A DNA stretch of 64,000 nucleotides from Neoceratodus forsteri (lineage: Eukaryota > Chordata > Ceratodontiformes > Ceratodontidae): positions 1,243,997,001-1,244,061,000 of the forward strand of contig CM057452.1 of NCBI GenBank assembly GCA_016271365.2, given 5' to 3'. This document shows, in pieces, positions 44,875 through 55,599 of the stretch. A model generated the notes under the pieces. The model worked only from the letters and a program-made list of their open reading frames with translations, was not told the DNA's origin and did not search any database. Position numbers and translations under genes: made by a program. Positions within the stretch are counted from its first letter, which is position 1, and the number at the start of each line of letters is the position of its first letter.

Positions 44875-47570
44875 TTAAACCGCTCCACTGTGCTTGCCCC
44901 CCACTACCTCCAGTGGCAGACTATTCCAAGCATCGAATACCATTTCTGTGTAGAAAAACTTTCTCACATTACCTCTTAATCTAGTCCCTCCCAATTTCAT
45001 ATTGTGCATCCTTGTTCTAGTACTTTTTCTACATTGAAAAAGGCCCCCCACCTGTACCTTGGTTATGCCCTTGAGGTACTTTAAAGTTTCTATCATGTCC
45101 CCTGTCTCCTCTCCTCCAGTGAGTACATATTGAGGTCCCTTAGTCTCTCCTCATATGTTTTGTGGTGCAAGCCCTGCACAATCTTTGTTGCCCTTCTCTG
45201 GATAGTCTCCACCTTATCTATGTTCTTGCACAGGTGTGGCCTCCAGAACTGCATGCAGTACTCCAGGTGAGGCCTTACCAATGTTTTATACAATGGCATC
45301 ACCACCTCCCGCCTCCTGCTAGTGATACCCCTGCCTATGCACCCCAGCATGCCACTGGCCCTCCCCGCTGCCTTTGTGCACTGCTTTGATACCTTAAGGT
45401 CATCAGAGATGATAACCCCTAGGTCACTTTCCTCTTTGGTGACAGTCAACTCCCCCCAACCTGTCGCTCTCCCCAGGGTTCCCTCTGCCCAGGTGGATTA
45501 TTTTGCACTTCTTTGCATTGAACCTCAGCTACCACATCTCCAACCATCTTTCAAGATTCTCCAAGTCCCGCTTCATTTTCTGCACCCCTTCTGGAGTATC
45601 TACCCTGTTGCAGATCTTGACATCATCTGTAAACAGGCAGACCTTTCCTTCTGGACCCTCTGCAATGTCACTAATGCAGACATTGAACAAGACTGGTCCT
45701 AGTACTGATCCCTGTGGTACCCCACTGCTCACACCTTTCTCCCCAGATTGTACCCCATTTACCACCACCCTCTGTTTCCTGTCTATTAACCAGTTCCTAA
45801 CTCAGTTCACCACCTTGTCTCCCATGCCCAGATTACCTATCTTGTTAATCAGCCTTCTATGTGGGATGGTGTTGAAGGCTTTGCTGAACTCTAGGTAGGT
45901 GACGTCTACCACACCACCCTGATTTAATTCCCCAGTCACCCAATCAAAAGAATCTATTAGATTCATCGGACATGACCTTCCTGCTGTGAATCTGTGTTAC
46001 CTCAGATCCTGAGCACCTCTGGTTTGCATTATGTGCCATTATTTTAGTTTATTAGTCTAGGAATTAATACCTTTGAGCCAGGGGTCTTTTACAAAGGTTC
46101 CACGTCACAAAGAACATTTAACAAAGCACGATACACATTACAGGTAAAACCAGACAGGAAAGTTACATCATAAATTTGATACTAACAGTTTAAGGCAGTA
46201 ACGTTTTTAAGTTTCATAGAAAAACAAGCTATAACAGGTTCAAGCGAGTAGACAATTTCGAGGTTAAGGAAACTTTCAGGGAGAGGGTGATCATTAGGCG
46301 CCAAAAGTTATTATCCTTTATTATCCTTTATCCTATTATTAGCCAAATTATCCTTTCTTTCTGAAGTGTCTCCATGATCTTTCCCACTACTGAGGTGAAG
46401 CTGACTGGCCTGTAGTTCCTTTCTCCTCCCTACTGTGACTTTTGTGCAATGGGACTACATGTGCCCTCCTCCAGTTCTCTGGAATGACACATGTTGAGTG
46501 ACTATGTGAACAGGGCCACCAGAGGTGCTACTAGTTCCCTTCTCAGCTCCTTTAATATTCTCGGGTGGATGCCTTCTGGCCCCATGGCCATATCCACCTT
46601 CAGCTTTGTGAGTTCTTTCAAAACTCTGTCCACTGTGAATGGACTGGTGTCCACCCCCCCATTGCCTTTGCAATCCAACTGTGGTCCTTGACCCTCCCAC
46701 TCCTTAGTGAATACTGAGCAGAAGTATTTGTTCAGTATTTCTGCCCTGTCCAGATCCCCCTCCTTACACTCTCCCTTCTCCCCTTTAAGCCTCACATTCC
46801 CCCCGTGTTTTTCTTCTTTCACTGATGTACCTATAAAATGCCTTATCCCCTTTATTTACAGAACCATGCTAAACCCTCTTCTGTCTGCACCTTCACCCTC
46901 CTAACAGCCTTCCCTACTTCCCTTAGGCATTCCAGGTATACCTCCCTGTCCTCCTCCCTTTGGCTCCCCTTATATTTCATGAAACTGAACCTTTTAGCCC
47001 TGACATTGTCCCACACCTCTGTGGAGAACCATAGTGGTTTTCTTCTTCTTTTCCCTTTGGCCACTATCCTAATGCATTGGTTTGTTATCTCCAATATGGC
47101 TTCTTTTAGTTTCTCCCATTGTTCTTCCACCCCCTCTATTACCCCTCCCTTCGCCAGGACTGCTTGTATGTATCTACCCATTTCACTGAAATCTGCTCTG
47201 CTGAAATCTAATACTCTTGTCCTTGTGCAGCTTAATTGAGTCCATGTCTCCATGCTGAACCACACCATGTGGTGGTCCTTGGATCCCAGCTGCCCTTTCA
47301 CCTGTATTTCTTCAACTTCATTACCATTGGTCCATACCAGGTTCAGAATTGACTTGTCCCTGGTTGGCTCATGCACCAGTTGCCTGAGCCCAACCCCCAT
47401 AGGGATTCTAGGATGGCTCTGCTTCTGGCTGAAGTAGCAACCTGGGTGGCCCAATCCACATCCGGCAAATTGAAATCCCCCAGTAGCAGAATTTCACCTT
47501 TAGCTACCATGTTGTGTGTGTTTCCTGTCTACTTCCTCCCTCTGTGCCGGAGGTCTGTAGATCACCCCTA
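44875..47570 (-). pseudogene. CR1-2 ORF2 (endonuclease-RT), broken
   Basis: Frame pieces in order on the minus strand: EN part 47454-46852 (LRQLVHEPTRDKSILNLVW, GSKDHHMVWF, LDFSRADFSEMG, KPLWFSTEVWDNV). The EN-RT linker is at 46822-46502 (FCSVFTKEWEG, GPEGIHPRILKELRRELV). The RT start follows (GKIMETL-like near 46350). After the insertion comes 45768-45529 (SSGVPQGSVLGPVLF, then LFTDDVKI, where FADD reads FTDD). The thumb is at 45449-45093 (DLGVIISDDLKVSKQC, YKTLVRPHLEYCMQFW) and the end at 44875. The two aspartates of the second catalytic motif are kept. Several frameshifts preclude function. Confidence 0.88.
46043..46340 (+). mobile_element. ~300-bp insertion in CR1-2, unclassified retroposon fragment
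   Basis: CR1 reading frames align on both sides (KERI..., then ARGAQDL-type sequence), so this block is extra. It ends with tandem TTATCCTT units (about 46310-46345), like the microsatellite tails of L2/Rex-type LINEs and their SINEs. TGGC lies at both borders. No coding sequence is recognised. Confidence 0.55.
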
Positions 47571-47644
47571 TGCGTATTGCTGTTCCATTCCCTGGCACCA
47601 GGGTGACTCACATTACCTCACCACAAAATAAATCTGAGTAAATG

Positions 47645-47840
47645 GCAATCAGTTTTAGGCTGCCGAAATATATGGAATAGCTTGCCATCTGAAATAACTT
47701 GTGTCCCAAACTTAAGCATGTAAAAAATTGAAACTGAACCATCACTTTGTTCTTTCCTGCGCTTGGTTAAACTGAAATGCTTTACTACTCCTAATTCTGT
47801 TTTCATGCATTCTGTTATACTGTTGCACTACTATTTATTA
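47645..47840 (+). mobile_element. L2/Rex1-like LINE 3' fragment
   Basis: On the plus strand, WNSLPSEITCVPNLSM then FLRLVKLKCFTTPNSVF is the C-terminal end of an L2/Rex1-type RT. It has one stop (TAA) and no upstream RT. It is in opposite orientation to the neighbouring CR1-2. Confidence 0.7.
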
Positions 47841-47929
47841 TGTACTTTTGTGTAATTTATTTTACCCTGTTCTCACTATTTCACAATTTCTCTTTCCCTG
47901 TCTTCTACCCCTCTCCACTCTCCGCCCCG

Positions 47930-48780
47930 GTAACATCTGCAAATGAGATTTTTATGTTGATTGTGCGCATGTGCAAGAAACATGTTGTGGCAGGTTTCTG
48001 TAGAAGCAGGTTGTGGAGGCGTGGCACTGTTGTGCCCAATGCCCCCACAGCCTGCAAAGACTTGTCCCCTGTCCCCTAATGCCATGGCATGCTGCTGCTG
48101 ACACTAGTTCAGCCAGTGTGCCACAACTTTCTAAAAAATCAGCCGCTGCAATCAGGGGCCGCCTCATCATTGCAGCATCAGCCATCCGCTGCAGTGAGGG
48201 AGCGACCCGTCATTGCAGGGCGGGATGTAGGATCTGTGATATTGTTTGTGAACATGGCAGTGGCTTTCCACCGTATTCACAAACAATATGTAGCACCCCA
48301 ATGTTTATTTGCCGACGGGGGAGCCCACTCCCCATCAGCATAATGTGACCCCCGTTTAATTGTGTGCTGTGGTGCTCCAATCCCTGTTGGCAAAAGAAAT
48401 CCCCCCTTTTGTTGTTTGCTGACAGGGTGCCCCATCCTCCTTCGGCTACAGCTGTCCCCCCAGACTCCGGTGGCATGCTGGGAGCCCACCCCAGCGTGCC
48501 CCATGCCCCTGAAATGTTGAAAGCATCCCATGATGTTTTCTTGTACCTGAAAGAAAGGAAACGGTCCCTTGTAGTCTCCCCGCACTCCCTCCCACAACCC
48601 ACACCCACCACTGCACACCCAGCCTTCCCACACCCCCCCATACCCCATACTTACCTCCAGAGCTTGGCCCGATGATCTTCGCTGGACCAGGAACATGTCT
48701 GCACTCTTCAAAGCCGACCGCGAACTGAGGAAATGCCGGTAAGCTGTATAATGTAATAAATAGGGTTTTTTCAACTTTAG
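47930..48780 (+). repeat. X2 leader with short GC-rich subrepeats
   Basis: It contains TTTTTATGTTGATTGTGCGC, near-repeated subunits with GGGAGCCCACTCCCC, GGTGCTCCAATCCC and GGTGCCCCATCC, and the spacer with ACGGTCCCTTGTAGTCTCC. CTGCACTCTTCAAAGCCGAC follows. An internal ~50-bp hairpin (48239-48289, ATATTGTTTGTGAA mirrored) is not seen in X1. Frames on both strands are by-products of the subrepeats. Confidence 0.7.
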
Positions 48781-50129
48781 TGCATATCTCGGGCATTTTG
48801 GGGAATTTTTTCACCAAATTTTCAACATGGGGTTTTTGGGACCCCTCCTCATGAATTCTTGAAATGTCATGGTGTTAATCGGCCCTGAAAGGTGGTTTCA
48901 CGGTAACTGCGCGGAATCATCCTTCGGGGTCGATTAACGTAACAACAGTGCCAGTGTTCATGAGGTGGGCTCTCAAAAAGCCTATGTTGAAAATTTGGTG
49001 GAAAAAATCCAAAAAATTACTGTTTTACAAGTGTGCATTGCGCAGTTGCTACGTACGCTCGTAACTTCACGAATTTAGAGTATTTTCATGCCAGATTTTC
49101 AACATTGCCATTTTGTCACACCTCCTTGTGAGCAGTACAGCTGTCATTGTTCACATCCTGGCCGAAATGTGTTTTCACTCTTCCGGCGCAGAATAGCTCG
49201 GTCGCTGTGGGAAATCAGTGTTCAGGACAGATTAAGAAAATGACAGTGACACTGTTCATGAGTAAAGTCCTAAAATGCCTATGTTGAAAATTTGGTAATG
49301 ATACTCCATAAAATGACTGTGTTATGAGTGTGCATTGTGCAGTTGGCACGTACGCTCGTAACTTTGCGAATTTCTAATATTTTCACTCCAGATTTGCAAC
49401 ATTGCCATTTTCCCAGACCTACTTATGAACAGTACAGCTGCCATTGTTCCCATCCTGGCCAAAATGTGTTTTTGCACTTCCCGAGCAGAATAGAGCGGTC
49501 GCTGTAGGAAATCACTATTCGGGACAGATTAAGAAAATGACAATGGTATTGTTAATGAGCAGAGGTCATAAAATGCCTGTGTTGAAAATTTGGTGATGAT
49601 AGCCCATCAATTGCCTGTGTTACAAGTGTGCGTTGCGCACTTTCCATGCACCCTTGTAACTTTGCAGATCTGTAATATTGTCACACCACATTTTCAACAG
49701 TGCCATTTTTTCACACCTCCTTATAAGCAGTACAGCTGTCATTTTTCACATCCTGACCGAAATGTGTTTTCACAGTTCCGGCGCAGAATAACATGGTCAC
49801 TGTGGGAAATCAGTGTTTGGGATAGATTAAGAAAATGACAGTGGCACTGTTCATGAGCAGAGGTCCAAAAATCCCTATGTTGAAAATTTGGTGATGAAAC
49901 TCCATAACATGACTGTGTTGCAAGCGTGCGTTGAACTGTTTCCATGCACCCTTGTAACTCCGCAAATTTGTAATACAGTCACACCACATTTTCAACAGTG
50001 GCATTTTTTCAACTCCTTATGAACACTACAGCTGTCATTTTTCACATTCTGGCTACAATATGTTTTTGCTCTCCTGCGGACAATAGCATGGTCACTGCGG
50101 GAAATCAGTGTTTGGGACAGATTAAGATC
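48780..50129 (+). repeat. S1 array a (~298-bp units)
   Basis: Marker CCTATGTTGAAAATTTGG occurs at 48981, 49278, 49576 and 49874, a spacing of 297-298 bp. Each unit has GTTGGCACGTACGCTCGTAA-type, TCACACCTCCTTATGA-type and CATCCTGGCCGAAATGTG segments and ends GGGACAGATTAAGAAAATGA. The last unit ends GACAGATTAAGATCG, where S2 begins. Confidence 0.9.
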
Positions 50130-50362
50130 GACCGAGTGAGAGGGGGGATTGACCGAGCTCAACTGAGCTCTGTCAGGACTGTTGCGGATTTGTTTGTGGC
50201 AGATAAAGGCCCCAACACAAGAGCCCAGTACAAAAGGGCAGCCTGCAGCACTGGGAGAAACAGAACGAGAGAGCGAGTGAGGGAGGGGGAGTGAGCAAAC
50301 CCACTGAAGTGCTGTTAGGACTGCTGCAGATTTCTTTGTGGGCAGAAAAAGGTGTCAATACA

Positions 50363-50377
50363 GGCAGGGGCCCGGTA
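50363..50377 (+). repeat. Left target-site duplication of SINE
   Basis: GGCAGGGGCCCGGTA, identical to 50910-50924. Confidence 0.93.
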
Positions 50378-50909
50378 AGCTGGCCCGTCGGTGCAGCGGT
50401 TGGATTTCCACTTGCGACGCCGGCGACCCGGGTTCGGGAATGGACTCGGGTCGCTGGAGGGCCGGCCGGAGGGGAGAAGGATCGAGCGCCCCACGGGCTG
50501 CTCTCCTTCTCCGGAGGGAGGACAGAACAGTGTCCAGAGCCTCAGCGACCCCTGGCGGAGGCCAGGGTATCGCGAAACCGACCGGCACTCGCTGACTTGG
50601 AGGCGGGGCAGACGTTCAACGTCATTGCACGTCCCCGCCTCCCAGAAAACCAGGGAAAATGGACGGCTGCCGACCGCCCTACATGAAGCCCACCACGGCT
50701 TTGATTAGCCCCCCAGGCCAGCTTCCCCGACCAATTCAGGTCTCTGCAGGGTGTTTGGGTCCGCACCCTGCAGCTCCGCCGTGGGGGGTAATCCACGGGG
50801 TATCGGGGGAGCCGTGGCCGATCTGGGGGGGTGGAAGCCGGTGGCCCGTGACCGGGCAGAATTACCGGGAGGTCGGCAGCTAGGAAGGGGATAAAGAAAA
50901 AAAAAAAAA
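50378..50909 (+). mobile_element. GC-rich tRNA-derived SINE, young copy, 532 bp
   Basis: The head GCTGGCCCGTCGGTGCAGCG includes an A-box-like segment, and CCCGGGTTCGGGAATG is a B-box-like segment about 55 bp in. The body has GGGGAGAAGGATCGAG, CTCTCCTTCTCCGGAGG and a GC-rich 3' half, ending GGGGATAAAG plus A14 or so. Perfect 15-bp duplications flank it, so it moved by LINE-type target-primed insertion and recently, probably by an L1-class machinery given the poly-A. Open frames within it (50291-50708) are incidental. I do not know the family name. Confidence 0.9.
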
Positions 50910-50924
50910 GGCAGGGGCCCGGTA
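50910..50924 (+). repeat. Right target-site duplication of SINE
   Basis: GGCAGGGGCCCGGTA follows directly after the poly-A tail. Confidence 0.93.
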
Positions 50925-51153
50925 CCAAAGGCCAGCCTGCAGCGGTGGGAGAAACAGTTCGAGCGAGGGAGACAAGGGGACTTAGTGATCTCAAAAGAGC
51001 TCTCTCAGGACTGCTGGGATTTCTTTGTGGGCAGGAAAAGGCACCAATGTAGGCAGGATCCCTGTATAAAAGGGCATCTTGCAGTGCCAGGACAAACAGA
51101 ATGAGCAATGAGAGAGGGAGACTGAGCTACCTCAACAGAGCTCTTTCCGGAGA

Positions 51154-52097
51154 GCTGAATAGCATGGTCGCTGTGGGAAATCAGTGTTCAGGACAGATTA
51201 AGAAAATGACAGTGACACTCTTCATGAGTAGAGGTCCTAAAATGCCTATGTCGAAAATTTGGTTACGATCCTCCATAAAATGACTGTGTTACAAGTGTGC
51301 ATTGCGCAGTTGGCATGCATGCTTGTAAGTTCGTGAATTTCTAATATTTTCACTCCAGATGTTCAACATTGCCATTTTCCCAGACCTACTTATGAACAGT
51401 ACTGCTGTCATTTTTTCCATCCTGGCCGAAATGTGTTTTCGCACTTCCGGCGCAGAATAGAGCGGTTGCTGTGGGAAATCACTGTTCGGGACAGATTAAG
51501 AAAATGACAATGGTACTGTTCATGAGCAGAGGTCCTAAAATGCCTATGTTGAAAACTTGGTGATGATAGCCCATCAATTTACTGTGTTACAAGTGTGCGT
51601 TGAGCACTTTCCACGCACCCTTGTAACTTCGCAGATTTGTAATATTGTCACACCACATTTTCAACAGTGCCATTTTCTCATACCTCCTTATAAGCAGTCC
51701 AGCTGTCATTTTCCACATCCTGACCAAACTGTGTTTTCACAGTTCCGGCACAGAATAACGTGGTCACTGAGGGAAATCAGGGTTAGGGACAGATTAAGAA
51801 AATGACAGTGGCACTGTTCATGAGCAGAGGTCCAAAAATCCCTATGTTGAAAATTTGGTGATGAAACTCCATAACATGACTGTGTTGCAAGCGTGCATTG
51901 AGCTGTTTCCATGCACCCTTGTAACTTCGCAAATTTGTAATACTGTCATGCCACATTTTCAACAGTGCCATTTTTTCACATCTCCTTATGAACACTACAG
52001 CTGTTATTTTTCACATCCTGGCTAAAATATGTTTTTGCTCTCCAAGGACAATAGCACGGTCACTCTGGGAAATCAGTATTTGGGACAGATTAAGATC
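51154..52097 (+). repeat. S1 array b (298-bp units)
   Basis: Markers at 51245, 51543 and 51841 are exactly 298 bp apart. Units match the last three units of array a in order and detail (for example CCCATCAATT in the middle unit), so the block was duplicated as a whole. Confidence 0.9.
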
Positions 52098-52098
52098 G

Positions 52099-53127
52099 AC
52101 CGAGTGAGAGAGGGGAGTGACCGAGGTCAACTGAGCTCTGTGGGGACTGCTGCGAATTTGTTTGTGGCAGACAAAGACCCCAACACAAAAGCCCAGAACA
52201 AAAGGGTAGCCTGCAGCACTGGGAGAAACAGAACAAGAGAGCGAGTGAGGGAGGGGAGTGAGCGAACTCACCGAAGCGCTGCCAGGACTGCTGAGGATTT
52301 CTTTGTGGGCATAAAAAGGCATCAATACAAGCATAGGGGCTCAGTACAAAAGGCCAGCCTGCAGCAGTGGGAGAAACAATACGAGCGAGTGAGACAAGGG
52401 GACTTAGTGAGCTCAATGGAGCTCTGTCAGAACTGCTGGGATTTCTTTGTGGGCAGAAAAAGGCACTAATGCAGGCAGGAGCTCCATGCAAAAGCGCAGT
52501 CTGCGGCACCAAGAGAAACAGAATGAGCAAGTGACAGAGCAGTAGTGAGTGAGCTCAACGGAGCTGTAGTGTGACTGCTGCAGATTTCTTTGTGGGCAGA
52601 AAATGCGGCAATGCAGGCAGAAACCCTGTGCAAAGGCCAGCTTGCAGTGCGGCAGAAAAAGAATCACGAGAGGACGGGGAGTAAGCGAGCTCAGTGGAGC
52701 TGTGTCGGGACTACTTCAGATTTCTTTCTGGCCAGAAAAAGCCGCCAATGCAGGCAGGAGCCCAGTACAGAAGGGCAGCCTGCAGTGCCAGGAGACACTG
52801 AACGACCACACTAGGGAGGAGGAGTCGGTGAGCTCAATGGGGCTTTGTTGGGACAGCTGCAGATTTGTTTGTGGGCAGAAAAAGGCAGGAATGCATGCAG
52901 GAGCCCAGTAGAGAAGGGCAGCCTGCAGTGGCAGGAAAACCAGAATGAGCGAGTGAGTGAGCTCAACAGAGCTGTATTGTAACTGCTTCAAATTTCTTTG
53001 TGGGCATGAGAAGGCAGCAACTCAGGCAGGAGCCCAGTAGAAAAGGGCAGCCTGCAGTGCTGGCACAACAGAATGAGCGAGTGAGAGAAGAGGAGTGAGC
53101 GAGCTCAACAGAGCTTTGTTGGGACTG
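52099..53127 (+). repeat. S2 array b (143-bp units)
   Basis: GATTTCTTTGTGGGC-type markers lie at about 52296, 52440, 52583, 52719, 52862 and 52991. The units vary in length (129-144 bp). The array is joined to S1 at both sides by the same junction sequences as array a on its left side. Confidence 0.9.
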
Positions 53128-53358
53128 CCATAACATGACTGTGTTACAAGCGTGCGTTTAACTGTTTCCACACACCCTTCTAATTTCGCAAATTTGTAAT
53201 ACTGTCACGCCACATTTTCAACAGTGGCATTTTTTCACAACTCCTTATGAACACTACAGCTGTAATTTTTCGCATCCTGGCTAAAATATGTTTTTGCACT
53301 CCTGCTGGACAATAGCACATTCACTCTGGGAAATCAGTATTTGGGACAGATTAAGATT
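53128..53358 (+). repeat. S1 array c (partial unit)
   Basis: A single incomplete S1 unit from CCATAACATGACTGTGTTAC to GACAGATTAAGATTG. Its left junction falls at a different place in the unit from that of array b. Confidence 0.88.
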
Positions 53359-53359
53359 G

Positions 53360-54960
53360 ACTGAGTGAGGGGGGGAGTGACCAAGCTCAACTGAGCTCTG
53401 TCAGGACTGCTGCGGATTTGTTTGTGGGCAGACAAAGGCCCTAACACAAGAGCCCAGTACAAAAGGGCAGCCTGCAGCACTGGGAGAAACAGAAGGCGAG
53501 AGCCAGTGAGGGAGGGAGAGTGAGCGAACTCACCAAAGCGATGTCAGGACTGCTGCAAATTTCTTTGCGGGCAGAAAAAGGCGTCAATACAGGCAGGGGC
53601 CCAGTACAAAAGGGCAGCCTGCAGCGGTGGGACAAACAGTACGAGCGTGTGAGACAAGGGGACTTAGTGAGCTCAATGGAGCTCTGTCAGGACTGCTGGG
53701 ATTACTTTGTGGGCAGAAAAAGGGGCCAATGCAGGCAGGAACCCCGTACAAAAGGGCAGCTTGCAGCGCCAGGACAAACAGAATGAGCGATGAGAGAGGG
53801 AGACTGAGTGACCTCAACGCAGCTCTGTCAGGACAGCTATGGATTTCTTTGTGGGCAGACAAAGGTGCGAATGCAGCCAGGAGCCCCATACAAAAGAGCA
53901 GTCTGTGGCGCCAAGACAAACAGAATGAGCGAGTGACAGAGTGGTAGTGAGCAAGCTCAATGGAGCTCTAGTGTGACTGCTGCAGATTTCTTTGTGGGTA
54001 GAAAATGCGGCAATGCAGGCAGGAGCCCAGTACAAAAGGCCAGCTTGCAGCACCGGCAGAAACGGAATGCAAGAGTGACAGACGGGCAGTGAGCGAGCTC
54101 AGTGGAGCTGTGTCGGGACTGCTTCAGATTTCTTTCTGGACAGAAAAAGCTGCCAATGCAGGCAGGAGCCCAGTACAAAAGGACAGCCTGCAGTGCCAGG
54201 AGATACAGAATGAGCAAGTGAGGGAGGGGGAGTCAGTGAGCTCAACGGGGCTTTGTTGGGACTGCTAAAGATTTGTTTGTGGGCAGAAAAAGGCAGCAAT
54301 GCATGCAGGGGCCCAGTACAAAAGGGCAGCCTGCAGTGGCAGGAAAACCAGAATGAGCGAGTGAGTGAGCTCAGCAGAGCTGTATTGTAATTGCTACAAA
54401 TTTCTTTATGGGCATAAGAAGGCAGCAATGTAGGCAGGAGTCCAGTAGAAAAGGGCGGCCTGCCGCGTTGGCAGAACAGAATGAGCGAGTGAGAGAAGGG
54501 GAGTGAGCGAGCTCAATGGAGCTTTGTCGGGACTGCTGTAGATTTCTTTGTGGGCAGAAAAAGGCACCAACAGAGGCAGGAGCCCAGTACAAAAGGGCAG
54601 CCTGCAGCGCCAGGAGAACCAGAATGAGTGAGTGAGACAGGCAGACTGAGAGACCTCAACGGAGTTCTGCTGGTACAGCTGTGGATTTCTTCATGGGTAG
54701 AAAAAGCCACCAACACAGGCAGGAGACCAGTACAAAAGGGCAGCCTTCAGTGCCAGGAGAAACAGAATGAGCGAGTGAGACAGGGGGAGTGAGCCACCTC
54801 AATGGAGCTCTGTTGGGACAGCTGCGTATTTCTTCCTCGGCAGAACAAGGTGCCAACACACGCAGCAGCCCAGTACAAAAGAGCAGCCTGCAGCACTGGG
54901 ACAAACAGACTGAGCCACTGACAGAGACCCACTGCCCGAGCTCAACAGACCAATGCAATC
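53360..54960 (+). repeat. S2 array c (143-bp units, ~11 copies)
   Basis: About eleven units with the GAGCGAGTGAG...GATTTCTTTGTGGGCAG...GGCAGGAGCCCAGTAC pattern. Units differ by scattered substitutions. It ends in the X-terminal motif at 54960-54985. Minus-strand frames such as 54958-54656 read Leu/Ser/Phe-rich repeats of the same unit and are not genes. Confidence 0.9.
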
Positions 54961-54985
54961 AACATTTGGCATTGACAAATGTTTG

Positions 54986-55599
54986 TTATAATTCTCTGTA
55001 CAGATTACCTGGTAACGTAATTTCAGTAAATAAATAAATCCCTCTGACCATCCTTGGTCATCGAGTTTACCTCTTGTATAGCTCTGAATTTTAAAGTATT
55101 AATACATTCTAATTTAACCCTGGGGTGCTGAATCTATAGTTCTGTAGGGGACATCACATCTGAATCCCTCTGTAAATGCCTACTACATGTTATCCCATAT
55201 CATCTAAGTTCCAGTTACCCATGCCCTGTACTGCTGGAACAAATGTAACATCCCATGTAAACCACTTGAAGTTCCAAAACAAGTTCTCAGCTCATCTCTA
55301 ATACTATACATTAAAGAGTCTTTAATGTTAATCAAAGATGTTGCTCTAGTTTGAGCCAGCAGGTGCACATCATGTATGACAGATGCCAATGGGAGAGGCT
55401 CTACCCCCTGCCTGTTCTGTCTTCTTCCATCTAGCGTGATAACTTCCACTACAAAATGAAAAGTACAGTGGTAGCAATTAAAAAGTTGCCTTTTACTGTA
55501 GCATTCCTTATGGTACCTCAAGGTAATTGAATCAAATTACCATTGAGGAGAATGGAATTGCTTCAGTGTAATTACTTCAATGGCAATAAAAAGTCAGTA
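54986..55599. other. No recognisable gene
   Basis: AT-rich flank between X2 and foldback H3. A 105-codon minus frame (55521-55204) shows no domain. Confidence 0.35.

Larger units (their letters stand above)
44700..47625 (-). mobile_element. CR1 LINE CR1-2, about 2.9 kb
   Basis: Read on the minus strand it runs from the mid-endonuclease (RIGVIYRPP near 47570) through the RT to the CR1 tail (ATGTTTCTATGTTTC reversed at 44705-44735). It inserted into an L2/Rex1-like LINE whose RT lies at 43700-44695. A ~300-bp foreign sequence interrupts it at 46043-46340. Confidence 0.88.
50131..51153 (+). repeat. S2 array a (143-bp units), split by a SINE
   Basis: Units are defined by GAGCGAGTGAG, CTGTCAGGACTGCTG, GATTTCTTTGTGGGCAGA and CAGTACAAAAGGGCAGCCTG. 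The array is broken at 50378-50909 by the SINE and returns to S1 at about 51154 (AATAGCATGGTCGCTGTGGG). Because 143 is not a multiple of three, open frames migrate between frames and are not genes. Confidence 0.88.
47930..54985 (+). repeat. Composite tandem-repeat element X, largest copy X2
   Basis: Leader 47930-48780, then alternating arrays of a 298-bp repeat (S1) and a 143-bp repeat (S2), ending at ATTGACAAATGTTTGTTATA near 54985. X1 has the same leader landmarks, S1 and the same terminal motif. All three copies in the window have the same orientation. No terminal inverted repeat, LTR or poly-A tail was found. Origin and mobility are unknown. Confidence 0.8.

Noticed and set aside
50291..51108. 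Long overlapping open frames (131, 105 and 188 codons) on both strands around the SINE
   Set aside because: They lie in a GC-rich SINE plus S2 repeat units. Low stop density follows from base composition and they overlap on opposite strands with no domain.
52090..54958. Many 80-146-codon frames with similar Leu/Phe/Ser-rich repeats on the minus strand
   Set aside because: They are successive translations of the same 143-bp repeat. As 143 is not a multiple of three the frames rotate, and none is conserved as protein.
48780..54960. CRISPR-like array (regular repeats)
   Set aside because: Units are 143 and 298 bp and contiguous with no unique spacers. This is eukaryotic tandem repeat DNA.
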